Shown here: positions 35,915 through 44,931 of the stretch, in pieces
How positions within the stretch are numbered: the first letter of the stretch is position 1
How the letters are laid out: every line of letters starts with the position of its first letter
Assembly (NCBI GenBank): GCA_964627305.1
Contig: CAZVHP010000002.1
Location: 62,001-126,000, forward strand
From: WJKG01 sp964627305
GTDB taxonomy: Bacteria; Zixibacteria; MSB-5A5; GN15; FEB-12
DNA: 64,000 nucleotides
Direction: 5' to 3'
The notes under the pieces: model-generated
The model's input: the letters and a program-made list of their open reading frames with translations, nothing else
What the model was told of the DNA's origin: nothing
The model's database searches: none
Made by a program: the position numbers and the translations under genes

Positions 35915-37108
35915 TTATTGGCCGAGCCGTTGAGCAAGCCAGGTCAGGATTTCGGTACTGGCGGCTACTTCTGAGGTCCACTCGGGATTGGGTTTGTAGA
36001 AGGCGTCGCCGTATCGCAGGGTGACGACCTCGGTCAGGTCATTGAACTGCCGCGAGGCGGGCCGGTAGCGGTCGAAGAAGAGCGGATAGTTGTAGCGGTC
36101 GTCAAGCTCAAGCAGGTGGTGTCTGTCTGTGAGATTCAGGATGGCACCGACCAGGGCCGCCTGGTGCAGGAAGAGGTGCCAGTGGGCTTCGCGTCGGCAG
36201 AGATCTGCAAGGTGTGAGTCTTCGCTCAGGGTCTCGAAGACTGCGGGCCAGTTGCGAAGGAATCCGATTTCGGGTCTTGCTGCCAGCAGGCCGGCATTGA
36301 AATATGGTCGAATGGTGACCTTGTCGGCAACGGTCGTCATCGGGAAGAGCTGCATCTCGTGCAGTTCGGTCAGTTCGTACACCCGTGTCCAGAACTTGTC
36401 CGGCGGCTCGCTCATGGCCGAGCCGGAGCGGTTGTGCATTACCGGTCGGCAGGCCAGAAGCTGCCTGCCGGATAGTGCAAGCTCTGTCGGTGGCTGCAGG
36501 ACCACGGTGTCCTCGTCCATCCAGACCAGCACTCTGGCCATGCCGAGTGCCTGTTGCTCCGCAATCGCGGCGGCGCATACTTTGCCGGCGAAGGGCCACC
36601 GGCGCATGTTCTCCGGGACGGCGACGGTGTGGATGGATACCTCCTGGCCGTGCAACCGATCGACAAGTGAAGACGCAGTGGGCTCATACATTTCGGGAAG
36701 GTACACGCGCACGGGAGCGCGGCCGTAGACGCCGGCAAACTCTCGAATGCTTTCGACAAGGATGCAGGCGTGCCGCAGGTGCGCATCAGATTCGCAGTAG
36801 GTGGCGAATATAAGGGTGTCATCCACCCAGTTGCGCAATCGGGCCGTCTGCTCGAGCGGGCGGTGACTGCTATAGTGATACAGCGTGTTGATCATGCGGC
36901 AAGCGCTTTCTGTCAGGAAGCGAGCTTCACTCAATGTGGGGTCGATGCTGACGGTGCGATTCTGATCATCAGACAACCCGTGTCGCGATCCCCGGCGGTG
37001 GTGATGTCGGTTGATCAGCAGCACTCTTGCGGCTTCATCGGTAATATGGGCATGTGTTCGGCCCACGTCAACGGTCCAGTTGGTTGGTGATAAGATGGCG
37101 AAGAGCAT
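35915..37108 (-). CDS. Glycosyltransferase-like hypothetical protein
   Basis: Up to 397 residues; a more probable start is the ATG at 36895 (about 326 residues), since the first 71 residues are basic and low in structure. DTLIFATYCESDAHLRHACILVESI, then VLVWMDEDTVVLQPP (a DxD-like site) and PYFNAGLLAARPEIGFLRNW resemble a GT-A nucleotide-sugar transferase fold. No exact family is recognised. It lies just upstream of the RLAN operon on the same strand, separated by 242 bp. Confidence 0.55.
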   Translation of the reverse strand: MLFAILSPTNWTVDVGRTHAHITDEAARVLLINRHHHRRGSRHGLSDDQNRTVSIDPTLSEARFLTESACRMINTLYHYSSHRPLEQTARLRNWVDDTLIFATYCESDAHLRHACILVESIREFAGVYGRAPVRVYLPEMYEPTASSLVDRLHGQEVSIHTVAVPENMRRWPFAGKVCAAAIAEQQALGMARVLVWMDEDTVVLQPPTELALSGRQLLACRPVMHNRSGSAMSEPPDKFWTRVYELTELHEMQLFPMTTVADKVTIRPYFNAGLLAARPEIGFLRNWPAVFETLSEDSHLADLCRREAHWHLFLHQAALVGAILNLTDRHHLLELDDRYNYPLFFDRYRPASRQFNDLTEVVTLRYGDAFYKPNPEWTSEVAASTEILTWLAQRLGQ

Positions 37109-37338
37109 GATCGGGGGCTGCGTTTTGGGTTGGAAGAACCCGGATTCGGTGTTACTATATATGGTGGTTCAGGAATTGTGCGTACCTACCGATGCATTAG
37201 TCATTCCCGGACTTCAGCGAGAGCTCGCACGCTTGCCCGGTCGAGGGCCGGTGAGCAGGGGTGTGATCGCATTAGCGGCAGGGTATCGAGAACAGAGTAA
37301 GAGATTTCCTGGATAAGCATAGTCGAAAAGGAGTAGTC

Positions 37339-38736
37339 ATGCACAGGCTGTTGATTAGCGGAATCGTGACACTGACACTTGGAGCCGCGGCCCTTGTTCT
37401 GGCCGAAGTCCCCAATGTTATCACCTATCAGGGCAAATTGGCGAACTTCGACGGGTCGCCCGCCAATGGAACTCACACGCTCACGTTCGGTATCTACAGT
37501 GCGTCTGCCGGCGGCACGGCTCTGTGGAGTTCCGGACCGCGTTCGGTTGGAGTGGTTGACGGCCTGTTCTCTTATCAGCTCGGTTCCAACGTGCCCCTGC
37601 CATTTGATATCATGTCCGACACATCTCGCTGGCTGGGTATCACGGTTGGCTCGGATCCTGAGATGATTCCGCGAACCAGGTTCACCAGCGAGGCCTTTGC
37701 CGTGAGTGCCCGGACCGCCGATTTGGTGACCGGTGACCACTATGTTTTCAACACGGGTGACATCATAGATGGCGATCTTGTATTTGCCGCTTCCGGCGCT
37801 GAAAGAGTCAAGTTGGTCCCAAGCCTGGCCGCAGGTGGATCCGTGTGGCTCTCCGATCAAACTGATGACCTGACTGCCTACATGACCGCCGGAGGGACTG
37901 GATGAGCCTGGCTCAGACTGAACTCCCCCAGTGGGCAGTCCCGGGTCGCTCTTGATGCCTGGACGAATGGCAGCTCAATGCACCTTCACGATTCAGACGG
38001 CTCACCGGTAGTCGCGTTTGATACTCGTAGCTCCGGTACTGGTGCCGTTACTCTGCCAGAGGGCTCGATCCACTCACTGGACATCGCCAATGAGCCGGGG
38101 ATTTCTGCGACTTTGGGCAGTGCCGGGCATCACCTCAACGACTATACAATGACCACCATATCGAGTCTGGAAATCACCATCCCGGCCTCCGGCTACATCG
38201 TCGTCGATGGTCACTGCTATCTGACAATCTGGAGCGTTCCCACCGGCAGCAGCTTGTTCGCAGGCGTCCAGATTTCTGAATCTCCTGTTGGTAGTACTCC
38301 CACACACCCATATTACCAGCAAGTGGGTTTCAGCAAGTTCCCGGACGTCGGCACGACCCGTCTACACGTCACGACGCAGCGGACATATTACAAGAGCGCC
38401 GGAAGCCATGTTTTTAATCTTGTGTGGCAGAAGTCGGCTGACCTCGGATTCGTTGTGGCCTACAACCACTTCATCACGGCCACGTATTTCCCTACCTCGT
38501 ATGGTTCGGTGAGCACCTTTGCGACATCATCTGAGGCCGGCGGCTTCGAATCTGCCGAATTGCAATCGTTCCAGGGAGGCAGTGAGCCGGATGGTCAACT
38601 GAGCGAACCCATGTACAGGGTCGACCTGCGCGAACTGGAACTTCGAGCCGCCCGTGCACACGCCGAGGCCGAGCGTGCCCAGCGTGAGCTGCTTGAAGCG
38701 CAGGTTCGCGAGCGGGGAGAGCAGGTTGGGCGGTAG
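37339..38736 (+). pseudogene. Exported protein interrupted by a single in-frame TGA
   Basis: The frame starts at ATG 37339 with a signal peptide (LLISGIVTLTLGAAALVLA) and the common VITYQGKLANFDGSPANGTHTLTFGIY module. TGA at 37903 stops it after 188 residues. The same frame then continues without any other stop as AWLRLNSPSGQSRVALDAWTNGSS and on to 38736, ending in a coiled-coil-like, Arg/Glu-rich tail (about 465 codons in all). The fragments fit end to end, so one base substitution explains the break. Neighbouring genes use TGA as stop, so recoding is unlikely. A sequencing error is possible. Confidence 0.75.
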
Positions 38737-38764
38737 CCTCTTTGCAGTATCGAACGTGCGGTTG

Positions 38765-39892
38765 TCAGTAGTTGAACTCGACGGCGATTTCCCAGGTGCG
38801 TTCGATACCGCTGAGGAGATCTGACTCGAGGTGGTCGTAGTCGATGATGATTTTCGACTTCTGATGGATCGGCACTGACAGGCCGGCAATGTATCTGTGA
38901 TACTCGGCATCATCGACGGCGGTGTCGCTGTCGAAGCGGTCGATGCGACCGAACAGGGCGAGGTTGCTTATCGGGGTTACCACTTTGCCCAGCAGGGAGA
39001 ATCCCCTCTGATCGAGGGCTTTGCCCTCAGAGTCGATAGCGGTGCCGAAGACGTCGCCTTTGCCGGTGTAATACTGCGCGGTAGCCAGAAAGCGGGAGTG
39101 CTCCATCGACAGAAACACAGCGAGGTATCTCAGGTCCGGGGAGGCCGTCGTGTTGCCTTTGCCATGGCCGACAAGGCAGCTTGCCTGCATGCCGGGCAGT
39201 ACTGCCGGCAGAGGGCGCAAGGTCAGGCGGCCTTCGAAGAGTTTGTTCTCGTTCTCTTCAATCGCCTCGTAGCCGCCGCCGTTGAACAGCCCGAAAGCGA
39301 TACTTCCATACCGTCCGGGGTAGGCGCTGCTGACGTTCTTTCGGTATTCCGCATCCATTTGTCCGCCGAGCAGCGAACCAAACATGACGCCATAGTCGGC
39401 TGATCGCAGGATCCAGTAGCGTTCGAGGAACATTGTCCCCTGCACGCGCAGGCCGGTGATTTTCTGTTCGAAGTCCAGCCAGGGTCGATGTACCAGTCCG
39501 AACTCCATGAATGGCTGGGACAGAAAGGCTATCTGGTCGAGCTGGTATTTCATGTAACCGTATTTGAGGCGCAGCTCGATATCGCCACGCCCGTCGCCCT
39601 CCTGATCAACGGTAATGTCCTGAGTGATGCGGGCCGAGAGCCGCTCGGTGAATCTCTTGTGGACACTGACATAGCCGCGCTTGAGTTTGAATTCGCTGAA
39701 GTTCTCATCGGGTGAGCGTTCCACCTCATAGGCCATGTACCACTGGCCGGAGAAACTGAGGCCATCGAACGGCGACTGCCTGTTATCTTGTTGTTGTGCA
39801 ATCACATGCGGAATTGTTGTTAGCGCCAGCGCCAAGGCGAGTACCAGACTCCGGAAGCAGGAAGTGGTGATGTGGTGGTGGTTACGGGACAC
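38765..39892 (-). CDS. Outer-membrane porin (OprP/phosphate-selective-like)
   Basis: A 375-residue protein with signal peptide (SLVLALALALTTIPHVIAQ) and alternating beta strands: FSGQWYMAYEV, LKRGYVSVHKRFTERLSARI, IELRLKYGYMKYQL, ending IAVEFNY. The terminal aromatic residue is the usual outer-membrane signal. Strand order and the LKRGYVSVHKR region resemble porin O/P. It would form a diffusion channel for anions or small solutes. Confidence 0.7.
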   Translation of the reverse strand: MSRNHHHITTSCFRSLVLALALALTTIPHVIAQQQDNRQSPFDGLSFSGQWYMAYEVERSPDENFSEFKLKRGYVSVHKRFTERLSARITQDITVDQEGDGRGDIELRLKYGYMKYQLDQIAFLSQPFMEFGLVHRPWLDFEQKITGLRVQGTMFLERYWILRSADYGVMFGSLLGGQMDAEYRKNVSSAYPGRYGSIAFGLFNGGGYEAIEENENKLFEGRLTLRPLPAVLPGMQASCLVGHGKGNTTASPDLRYLAVFLSMEHSRFLATAQYYTGKGDVFGTAIDSEGKALDQRGFSLLGKVVTPISNLALFGRIDRFDSDTAVDDAEYHRYIAGLSVPIHQKSKIIIDYDHLESDLLSGIERTWEIAVEFNY

Positions 39893-40086
39893 AGTGTAGA
39901 CTCCATAGTGGGGCGGTTTAAGTCCGCCTTACGGTTGTGGTGATGTGTTAGCAATGCGGACCGATGAAACAGAGTAATGTTTGGACAATGTTAGCGCAAG
40001 TTGTAACCGGTCAATGCGGGTGATTTCGGCCAGGTTGGGTTTCGTATGGACATGATCAGACGCCCTGCGTAAATCGATTATTCCTG
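39893..40086. other. Non-coding stretch upstream of RRM gene 2 promoter
   Basis: No gene or recognised element. Confidence 0.4.
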
Positions 40087-40115
40087 TTGACTTCAGCGTC
40101 GCCGACCGATATTAT
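40087..40115 (+). promoter_or_regulatory. Promoter of RRM gene 2
   Basis: TTGACT and TATTAT separated by exactly 17 bp; the start near 40122 leaves a leader of about 181 nt, matching the first RRM gene. Confidence 0.75.
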
Positions 40116-40121
40116 CCAGTA

Positions 40122-40302
40122 AATGATTCACTTTGGTGTCCCATGAGGCTGCTATCACGGCTTTGTCTTCCTGCAAAACGATGAGTTTGGCTGATTCTTG
40201 GGGTCCATGCGCAATGGTGCGTTTTTAACTGCGTCCCGACTGATCATACGGTTGTCCGAGTGAGTGGCCACCAGATTGGAACGGACATCTCTGGAGAGTA
40301 GA
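40122..40302 (+). promoter_or_regulatory. Long structured 5' leader of RRM gene 2
   Basis: GCGCAATGGTGCG at 40209-40221 is identical in 13 bases to the motif in the first RRM leader and lies exactly 81 nt before the ATG. GCTGAT again sits 19 nt before the motif and GGAGAGTAGA precedes the ATG. The hairpin closing pair is G-U here and G-C there, consistent with conserved RNA structure. Confidence 0.7.
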
Positions 40303-40587
40303 ATGAACATCTACTGCGGAAACATGTCGTTCGACATGACTGAGCAACAGCTTCGCGAAGCCTTTGAGGCCTACGGCGAGGTTACGAGTGTCAACATCAT
40401 CAATGATCGTGAAACCGGAAGACCCCGCGGCTTTGGCTTTGTCGAGATGGCGAACAAGGACGAGGGATTGGCTGCGATCGAAGGCCTCAACGGTAAGGAG
40501 CTGGCCGGACGGACAATCACTGTCAACGAAGCCCGTGGCAAGAAAGAGGGCGGTGGCGGTGGTGGCGGTCGACGTCGCTCCTGGTAA
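40303..40587 (+). CDS. Glycine-rich RRM RNA-binding protein (copy 2)
   Basis: A 94-residue paralogue of the protein at 31816-32136. RNP2 is IYCGNM (residues 3-8) and RNP1 is RPRGFGFVEM (about 40-49). The tail is shorter (KKEGGGGGGGRRRSW). ATG 40303 has GGAGAG seven bases upstream; an in-frame GTG at 40264 lies inside the conserved leader and is rejected. Likely post-transcriptional regulator or RNA chaperone, with expression controlled through the leader. Confidence 0.92.
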   Translation: MNIYCGNMSFDMTEQQLREAFEAYGEVTSVNIINDRETGRPRGFGFVEMANKDEGLAAIEGLNGKELAGRTITVNEARGKKEGGGGGGGRRRSW

Positions 40588-40618
40588 CAGGTAACAGGTA
40601 AGCTACGCCAAATACCGA

Positions 40619-40650
40619 AGAGACCGGCCCAGCGCCGGTCTCTTTTTTTG
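40619..40650 (+). terminator. Terminator of RRM gene 2
   Basis: AGAGACCGGC and GCCGGTCTCT form a 10-bp stem around a 5-nt loop, then seven T. Arms are identical to those ending the first RRM gene. Confidence 0.9.
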
Positions 40651-40658
40651 TGCCCGGT

Positions 40659-41126
40659 TCATGGCTCCAGACGCTTGCTGTAGATTGCGAAGCCGATTCC
40701 TGGTCGTTCCCCGACCTTCTGGAAGCCACACTTGATGCAGAGGGTCTGTGCGCGGAGGTTCGATCTGTGGACACCGACTTCCATGCGTAAGACATCTCGT
40801 GGGCAGCATTGCTCTATGAGGCGGAGTCCGGCTGTACCCAGGCCCCTGTTCTGGAATCGGGGCAGCAGGACGAGGGCGTGCAGGTGCAGGGCAGTTTCGC
40901 GTAACTCGATCCAGTAGAATCCGGCCGGCTCGCTGCCCTGGTGTATGGTCCAGACCTGTCCCACCGAGCGGAAGTAGATGCGGAATTGCTCCGGGGAGAT
41001 ATCAAGGACTTGCAACGCCTCTGGCAGGTAGTCTGCGCTCTGATCGAGCATTAGCTCGAACAAGCCATCAAGCTGCTCTTGCGTGGCGGGCTGGTGGCTG
41101 ATGTTCGGTGGCTCGGTCATGGACAT
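40659..41126 (-). CDS. GNAT-family N-acetyltransferase
   Basis: A 155-residue GNAT domain. The acetyl-CoA binding region is LLPRFQNRGLGTAGLRLIEQ (about residues 87-106), followed by LRMEVGVHRSNLRAQTLCIKCGFQKVGE, the usual C-terminal strand and helix. Start may be ATG 41126 or 41120. Substrate unknown. It follows the DUF418 gene on the same strand by 41 bp, so the two may be cotranscribed. Confidence 0.8.
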   Translation of the reverse strand: MSMTEPPNISHQPATQEQLDGLFELMLDQSADYLPEALQVLDISPEQFRIYFRSVGQVWTIHQGSEPAGFYWIELRETALHLHALVLLPRFQNRGLGTAGLRLIEQCCPRDVLRMEVGVHRSNLRAQTLCIKCGFQKVGERPGIGFAIYSKRLEP

Positions 41127-41167
41127 CTCAGGTTCTCAACTTACCGGGGTGTGACGGCCCGATGTGG

Positions 41168-42424
41168 TCAGGAGGTCAGGGAGAAGGGTTGTTTCCTGCC
41201 ATAGGTCAAACTGCGCCAGAGCCATTCCAGCGGTCCATAGCGGAAGCGGGCCAGCCACCAATTGGCGAACGCCATAACGACGGCCCAGACAGTCAGGACA
41301 ATGAGCATCTGTCCCCAGCGCGGAACTCGGCCATACAGAGCGAACCCATGACCGAAAAACAGCGTGGTGCAGATAACTGTCTGGAGTATGTAGCACGAGA
41401 AGGCCATACGGCCAACATTCGTGAGCGTCGACTTTAGACCGGACAGACTGTAGCTATGGTGCCACAGCATTATCAGCGCTATACAGCCCAACGTTACGGC
41501 AACGGATCCCCAGTAGTTGAACAGGTGGCCGCCGAACTGGGAGTAGTCCATGGACCAGCCGTGAGTGTAGTTCTGCCAGGCACCCCACGCCGTGATGGGC
41601 AGGCCCACGACAAGAGCGGCGATGGCGGTTTTGACAAAGAAGCCGCGTGATCTTTCGGCTGACAGGATTCCCCACTTCATGAAGGCCATGCCGGCCAGCA
41701 TCATACCGAGGGTTCGCCAGAGGGCGTAGATGGCGTAGACGAAGGTGTGCAAGGCAGCGGCAGTGGGGATGCGTTCGCTCATCTGAGTTAGCCAGCCGCT
41801 GCGATAGGTGTCGAGGCGATGCTGAATCACTTCGGGCGGTGGGGACCACCACACGGCGTTGCCCTGTCTGGCCTCTTCGGGCCAGTATGGAAGACTCCAT
41901 TGAAACAGGGCATACAGGCCGGTGCCGACCCCCAGAAACAGCAACGCCCAGAAGGCCAGCCAGCCGGGTCGCATTCTCCAGAAGAGGTAGGCGAGCACGC
42001 CGCTGAGGCTGTACCAGACGAGGATGTCGCCCACCCACAGCAGGTAGGCATGCATGAGTCCGAAGATGAACAGAAACAGGATGCGTCGGTAGTGAGTCCG
42101 CGCAGGGCGCAGCCCCCGCTGCTCGAGCCGAGAACACATCAGCACAATGCCGGCTCCGAACAGCATGGAGAACAGGCTCATGAATTTGAGTTCAGCGAAT
42201 ACGTGCGAGACGGCCCATACGACCTTATTGATCCCGGTGAAGTCGCCCCAGACAGTGGGGTTGAGGTAGGCCGGGTCCGGCATGGAGAAGGACTGGATAT
42301 TCACAATCAGGATACCGAGGACGGCAATGCCGCGCAGCAGGTCAAGCGATCCGATGCGCTCAGCCTGGCTGATTGGTGCCGGGGCTACCGGGACCTCAGC
42401 CGGAGTGGAAGCAACCTCGCTCAT
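41168..42424 (-). CDS. DUF418 (YeiB-like) membrane protein
   Basis: A 418-residue integral membrane protein. RIGSLDLLRGIAVLGILIVNIQSF near residue 22 and FMSLFSMLFGAG near residue 81 are DUF418/HGSNAT-like signatures, and WLARFRYGPLEWLWRSLTYGR is the typical C-terminus. About ten hydrophobic segments. The family is related to acyltransferase-type membrane proteins; its role is not established. Confidence 0.88.
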   Translation of the reverse strand: MSEVASTPAEVPVAPAPISQAERIGSLDLLRGIAVLGILIVNIQSFSMPDPAYLNPTVWGDFTGINKVVWAVSHVFAELKFMSLFSMLFGAGIVLMCSRLEQRGLRPARTHYRRILFLFIFGLMHAYLLWVGDILVWYSLSGVLAYLFWRMRPGWLAFWALLFLGVGTGLYALFQWSLPYWPEEARQGNAVWWSPPPEVIQHRLDTYRSGWLTQMSERIPTAAALHTFVYAIYALWRTLGMMLAGMAFMKWGILSAERSRGFFVKTAIAALVVGLPITAWGAWQNYTHGWSMDYSQFGGHLFNYWGSVAVTLGCIALIMLWHHSYSLSGLKSTLTNVGRMAFSCYILQTVICTTLFFGHGFALYGRVPRWGQMLIVLTVWAVVMAFANWWLARFRYGPLEWLWRSLTYGRKQPFSLTS

Positions 42425-42633
42425 GAACAGAACTCCATTCGGTTAGGTGGTGTCAGCACAACGGTACCCATTGTGCTACCGGGTAACTCTGCGTCTTACG
42501 GCCCGCGCCGTCAGGTACGATCACGATTGTGACGGTGTTGGTCACAGTGGGTCACAACGGCATCAATCGTTATGATACGACGTGCCGGTGGCATTGTTGC
42601 GCTACGGCATTCCCTTCTGTTGTCACATCTTCC

Positions 42634-42663
42634 CTTGCAGAGGGGTCGGTCTTGTTTGTACCT
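42634..42663 (+). promoter_or_regulatory. Promoter of ettA
   Basis: TTGCAG and TACCTT separated by 18 bp, about 40 nt before the ATG. Confidence 0.45.
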
Positions 42664-42706
42664 TGAGCCGAACGATCATAATTACTCAGATCAGACGAGG
42701 TAGTCA

Positions 42707-44386
42707 ATGGCCGAGCAATACATATTCCACATGTACCGTGTGAACAAGTTTTATGGGCAGAAGCAGGTGCTCAGGGACATCAACCTGAGTTTCTATCCGG
42801 GGGCGAAGATCGGCATTGTGGGTGAAAATGGCGCCGGGAAGTCAACCGTGCTCAACATCATGGCCGGCAGGGATACGGAGTATCAGGGTGATGCTTTCAT
42901 CACGCCCGGTTTCCGGTCCGGCATGGTGGAACAGGATCCGGTGCTCGATCCCGATCTGACGGTTCGTCAGACGGCTGAATCAGCCTTCGCCGACACGATG
43001 GCACTGGTGGAGGAGTACAATGCTCTGGCGGACAGTATGGCCTCGCCGATGGCTGATGACGATATGCAGAAGGCGATGGACCGCATGGGGGAGTTGCAGG
43101 ATAGGATCGACGCGCTGGATGCCTGGAATCTTGATCGTACGATCAAAGTGGCGAGCGATGCGCTTTGCCTGCCTGACGATGACCGTCTGGTGGGGACGCT
43201 TTCCGGGGGGGAGAAACGTCGGGTGGCGCTGTGTAAGGTGCTGCTGGAGCGCCCCGATCTGCTTCTTCTGGATGAGCCGACCAACCATCTGGATGCCGAG
43301 ACGATCGACTGGCTGGAAGAGCAACTGCGCGAATACCCCGGGACGGTGATTATTGTGACGCACGATCGGTACTTTCTTGACAATGTGACGAAGTGGATTT
43401 TGGAGCTTGATGGCGGTCGCGGGATACCGTGGGAAGGCAACTACACGTCGTGGCTGGAACAGAAGCTGTCACAACTGGCCGGCAGCGAGAAGAAGGATTC
43501 GCCGCGCGGCAAGGCGTTGCAGCGGGAGTTGTCGTGGATACGGATGAGCCGGGGAGAGCGGAACGAGCTGGCGCGGGCGCGCATCCGAGAGTACGAGCAG
43601 TTGGTGGCGCGCGAGACAGCGGCGCAGAAGAATATCGGCAGCGTGATACAGATTGCGCCGGGGCCGGACCTGGGGAACCAGGTAGTCGAATTCGAGAATG
43701 TGGGCATGGCTTATGGCAGCCAGCGGGTGTTTGAACATGTCAGCTTCAGCGTTCCGCGCTCCGCGGTGGTAGGGCTGGCCGGTCCCAATGGCACCGGCAA
43801 GACGACCATGTTCAACCTGATTACCGGCCAGCTTGAGCCAACGCAGGGAGTGGTGACTGTCGGTTCCTCGGTGAAGCTGGCCTATGTCGACCAGGAGCGG
43901 GAGGGGCTGGCAGGAGACAAGCCTTTGATTGAGGAAATCGGCGAGGGACTGGAAGAGATCACGGTTGGGGATCGCCGAATTCCTGTACGTCAGTACCTGG
44001 CGTTGTTCGGGTTCAAGGGGGCCGCGCAGCAGAAGCGGCTCTCTGAGCTATCGGGAGGGGAGCACAACCGCTCGCATCTGGCGAAGGTGCTCAAGACCGG
44101 CGGGAATCTTCTGCTTCTGGATGAGCCGACCAACGATCTGGATGTCAACACGCTGCGGATGCTTGAAGAGGCGATCATGCAGTTTTCCGGCAGCGTGATG
44201 GTAATCAGTCATGACCGGTTCTTTCTTGATCGGGTGTGCAGCCATATCCTGGCATTCGAAGGTGACGACAAGGTCAGGTGGTTTGAGGGCAACTTCGCGG
44301 CGTATCAGCAGTGGCGGCAGAAGGAGTTGGGCGACAAGTTGTTTGAGAATCGCCGCAACCGTTATCGGACGCTGGTGAAGGCCTGA
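42707..44386 (+). CDS. ettA: Energy-dependent translational throttle protein EttA (ABC-F)
   Basis: A 559-residue soluble protein with two ABC domains. Walker A GENGAGKS (about residue 44) and GPNGTGKT, signatures LSGGEKRR and LSGGEHNR, and Walker B LLLLDEPTNHLD and LLLLDEPTNDLD are all intact. The arm insert between signature and Walker A in domain 1 and the linker LSWIRMSRGERNELARARIREYEQL are EttA-like. It binds the ribosomal E site and couples translation to the ATP/ADP state. Length matches the family. Confidence 0.95.
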   Translation: MAEQYIFHMYRVNKFYGQKQVLRDINLSFYPGAKIGIVGENGAGKSTVLNIMAGRDTEYQGDAFITPGFRSGMVEQDPVLDPDLTVRQTAESAFADTMALVEEYNALADSMASPMADDDMQKAMDRMGELQDRIDALDAWNLDRTIKVASDALCLPDDDRLVGTLSGGEKRRVALCKVLLERPDLLLLDEPTNHLDAETIDWLEEQLREYPGTVIIVTHDRYFLDNVTKWILELDGGRGIPWEGNYTSWLEQKLSQLAGSEKKDSPRGKALQRELSWIRMSRGERNELARARIREYEQLVARETAAQKNIGSVIQIAPGPDLGNQVVEFENVGMAYGSQRVFEHVSFSVPRSAVVGLAGPNGTGKTTMFNLITGQLEPTQGVVTVGSSVKLAYVDQEREGLAGDKPLIEEIGEGLEEITVGDRRIPVRQYLALFGFKGAAQQKRLSELSGGEHNRSHLAKVLKTGGNLLLLDEPTNDLDVNTLRMLEEAIMQFSGSVMVISHDRFFLDRVCSHILAFEGDDKVRWFEGNFAAYQQWRQKELGDKLFENRRNRYRTLVKA

Positions 44387-44545
44387 TTGCGTCCGGTCAG
44401 GGGAGCAGACGTTCAGTCAATCAGCGCGGATCTTATGAATAGCGAAGGCAGCCCCCCGCAGGAGGGGCCAGCAGAGGCGGCACAGCAGAACAGCCAGCGT
44501 CTCGGTCGTTGGACCATGGTGGCCACCTCGTGCCAATGATGCCGA

Positions 44546-44926
44546 TCACTCAATGGACAAGCAGCGGAATACCTTCATGCTGGTGCCATCATCGAAGTCG
44601 ATCGGAGCTTCCATGATGGCCCTTATGCTGTCGGTCGTAATCAGATTCGGATTGTAGGTGAAGATCGCCCTTTGTTCGGTAGCGAACGTTTCGATCGAGA
44701 TCACTCCGGGGACACCTTCGTAAAGGGAGCTGAAAAAAGCAGCCGTGCCCTTGCACTTGACTCCTTCGACAACGAAAGTCGCCTGGCTGGCATCATCATC
44801 AGCTGATCCGATGGCGGCGTAGGTAACCGCTGTTGTCGGCTGGGTGAAGGCCAGACGCAGGAAATAGCCGGCAAACAGTGCAGCAATAACGAGCAAGGGG
44901 ATAGCAAGACGTGAGACTCGCACCAT
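44546..44926 (-). CDS. Membrane-anchored HMA-like domain protein with a single Cys
   Basis: About 126 residues from ATG 44926 (AGGAGG directly upstream) or the adjacent GTG. One hydrophobic segment (LAIPLLVIAALFAGYFLRLAF) is followed by a ferredoxin-like HMA fold: ATFVVEGVKCKGTAAFFSSLYEGVPGVISIETFATEQRAIFTYNPNLI. The metal loop has one Cys (VKCKGTA) instead of CxxC. It starts 6 bp after the ferredoxin gene's stop, in one operon. A periplasmic metal or redox partner is inferred. Confidence 0.6.
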   Translation of the reverse strand: MVRVSRLAIPLLVIAALFAGYFLRLAFTQPTTAVTYAAIGSADDDASQATFVVEGVKCKGTAAFFSSLYEGVPGVISIETFATEQRAIFTYNPNLITTDSIRAIMEAPIDFDDGTSMKVFRCLSIE

Positions 44927-44931
44927 GCCTC

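Noticed and set aside
37903..37905. TGA as a recoded codon or selenocysteine
   Set aside because: Other genes here use TGA as stop, no selenocysteine insertion element was seen, and nothing about the position suggests a redox site.
40264..40266. GTG as start of RRM gene 2
   Set aside because: It lies inside the conserved leader; the ATG at 40303 has GGAGAG and matches the paralogue.
44440..44475. G/C-rich hairpin after ettA as terminator
   Set aside because: Stem is imperfect and no T run follows.
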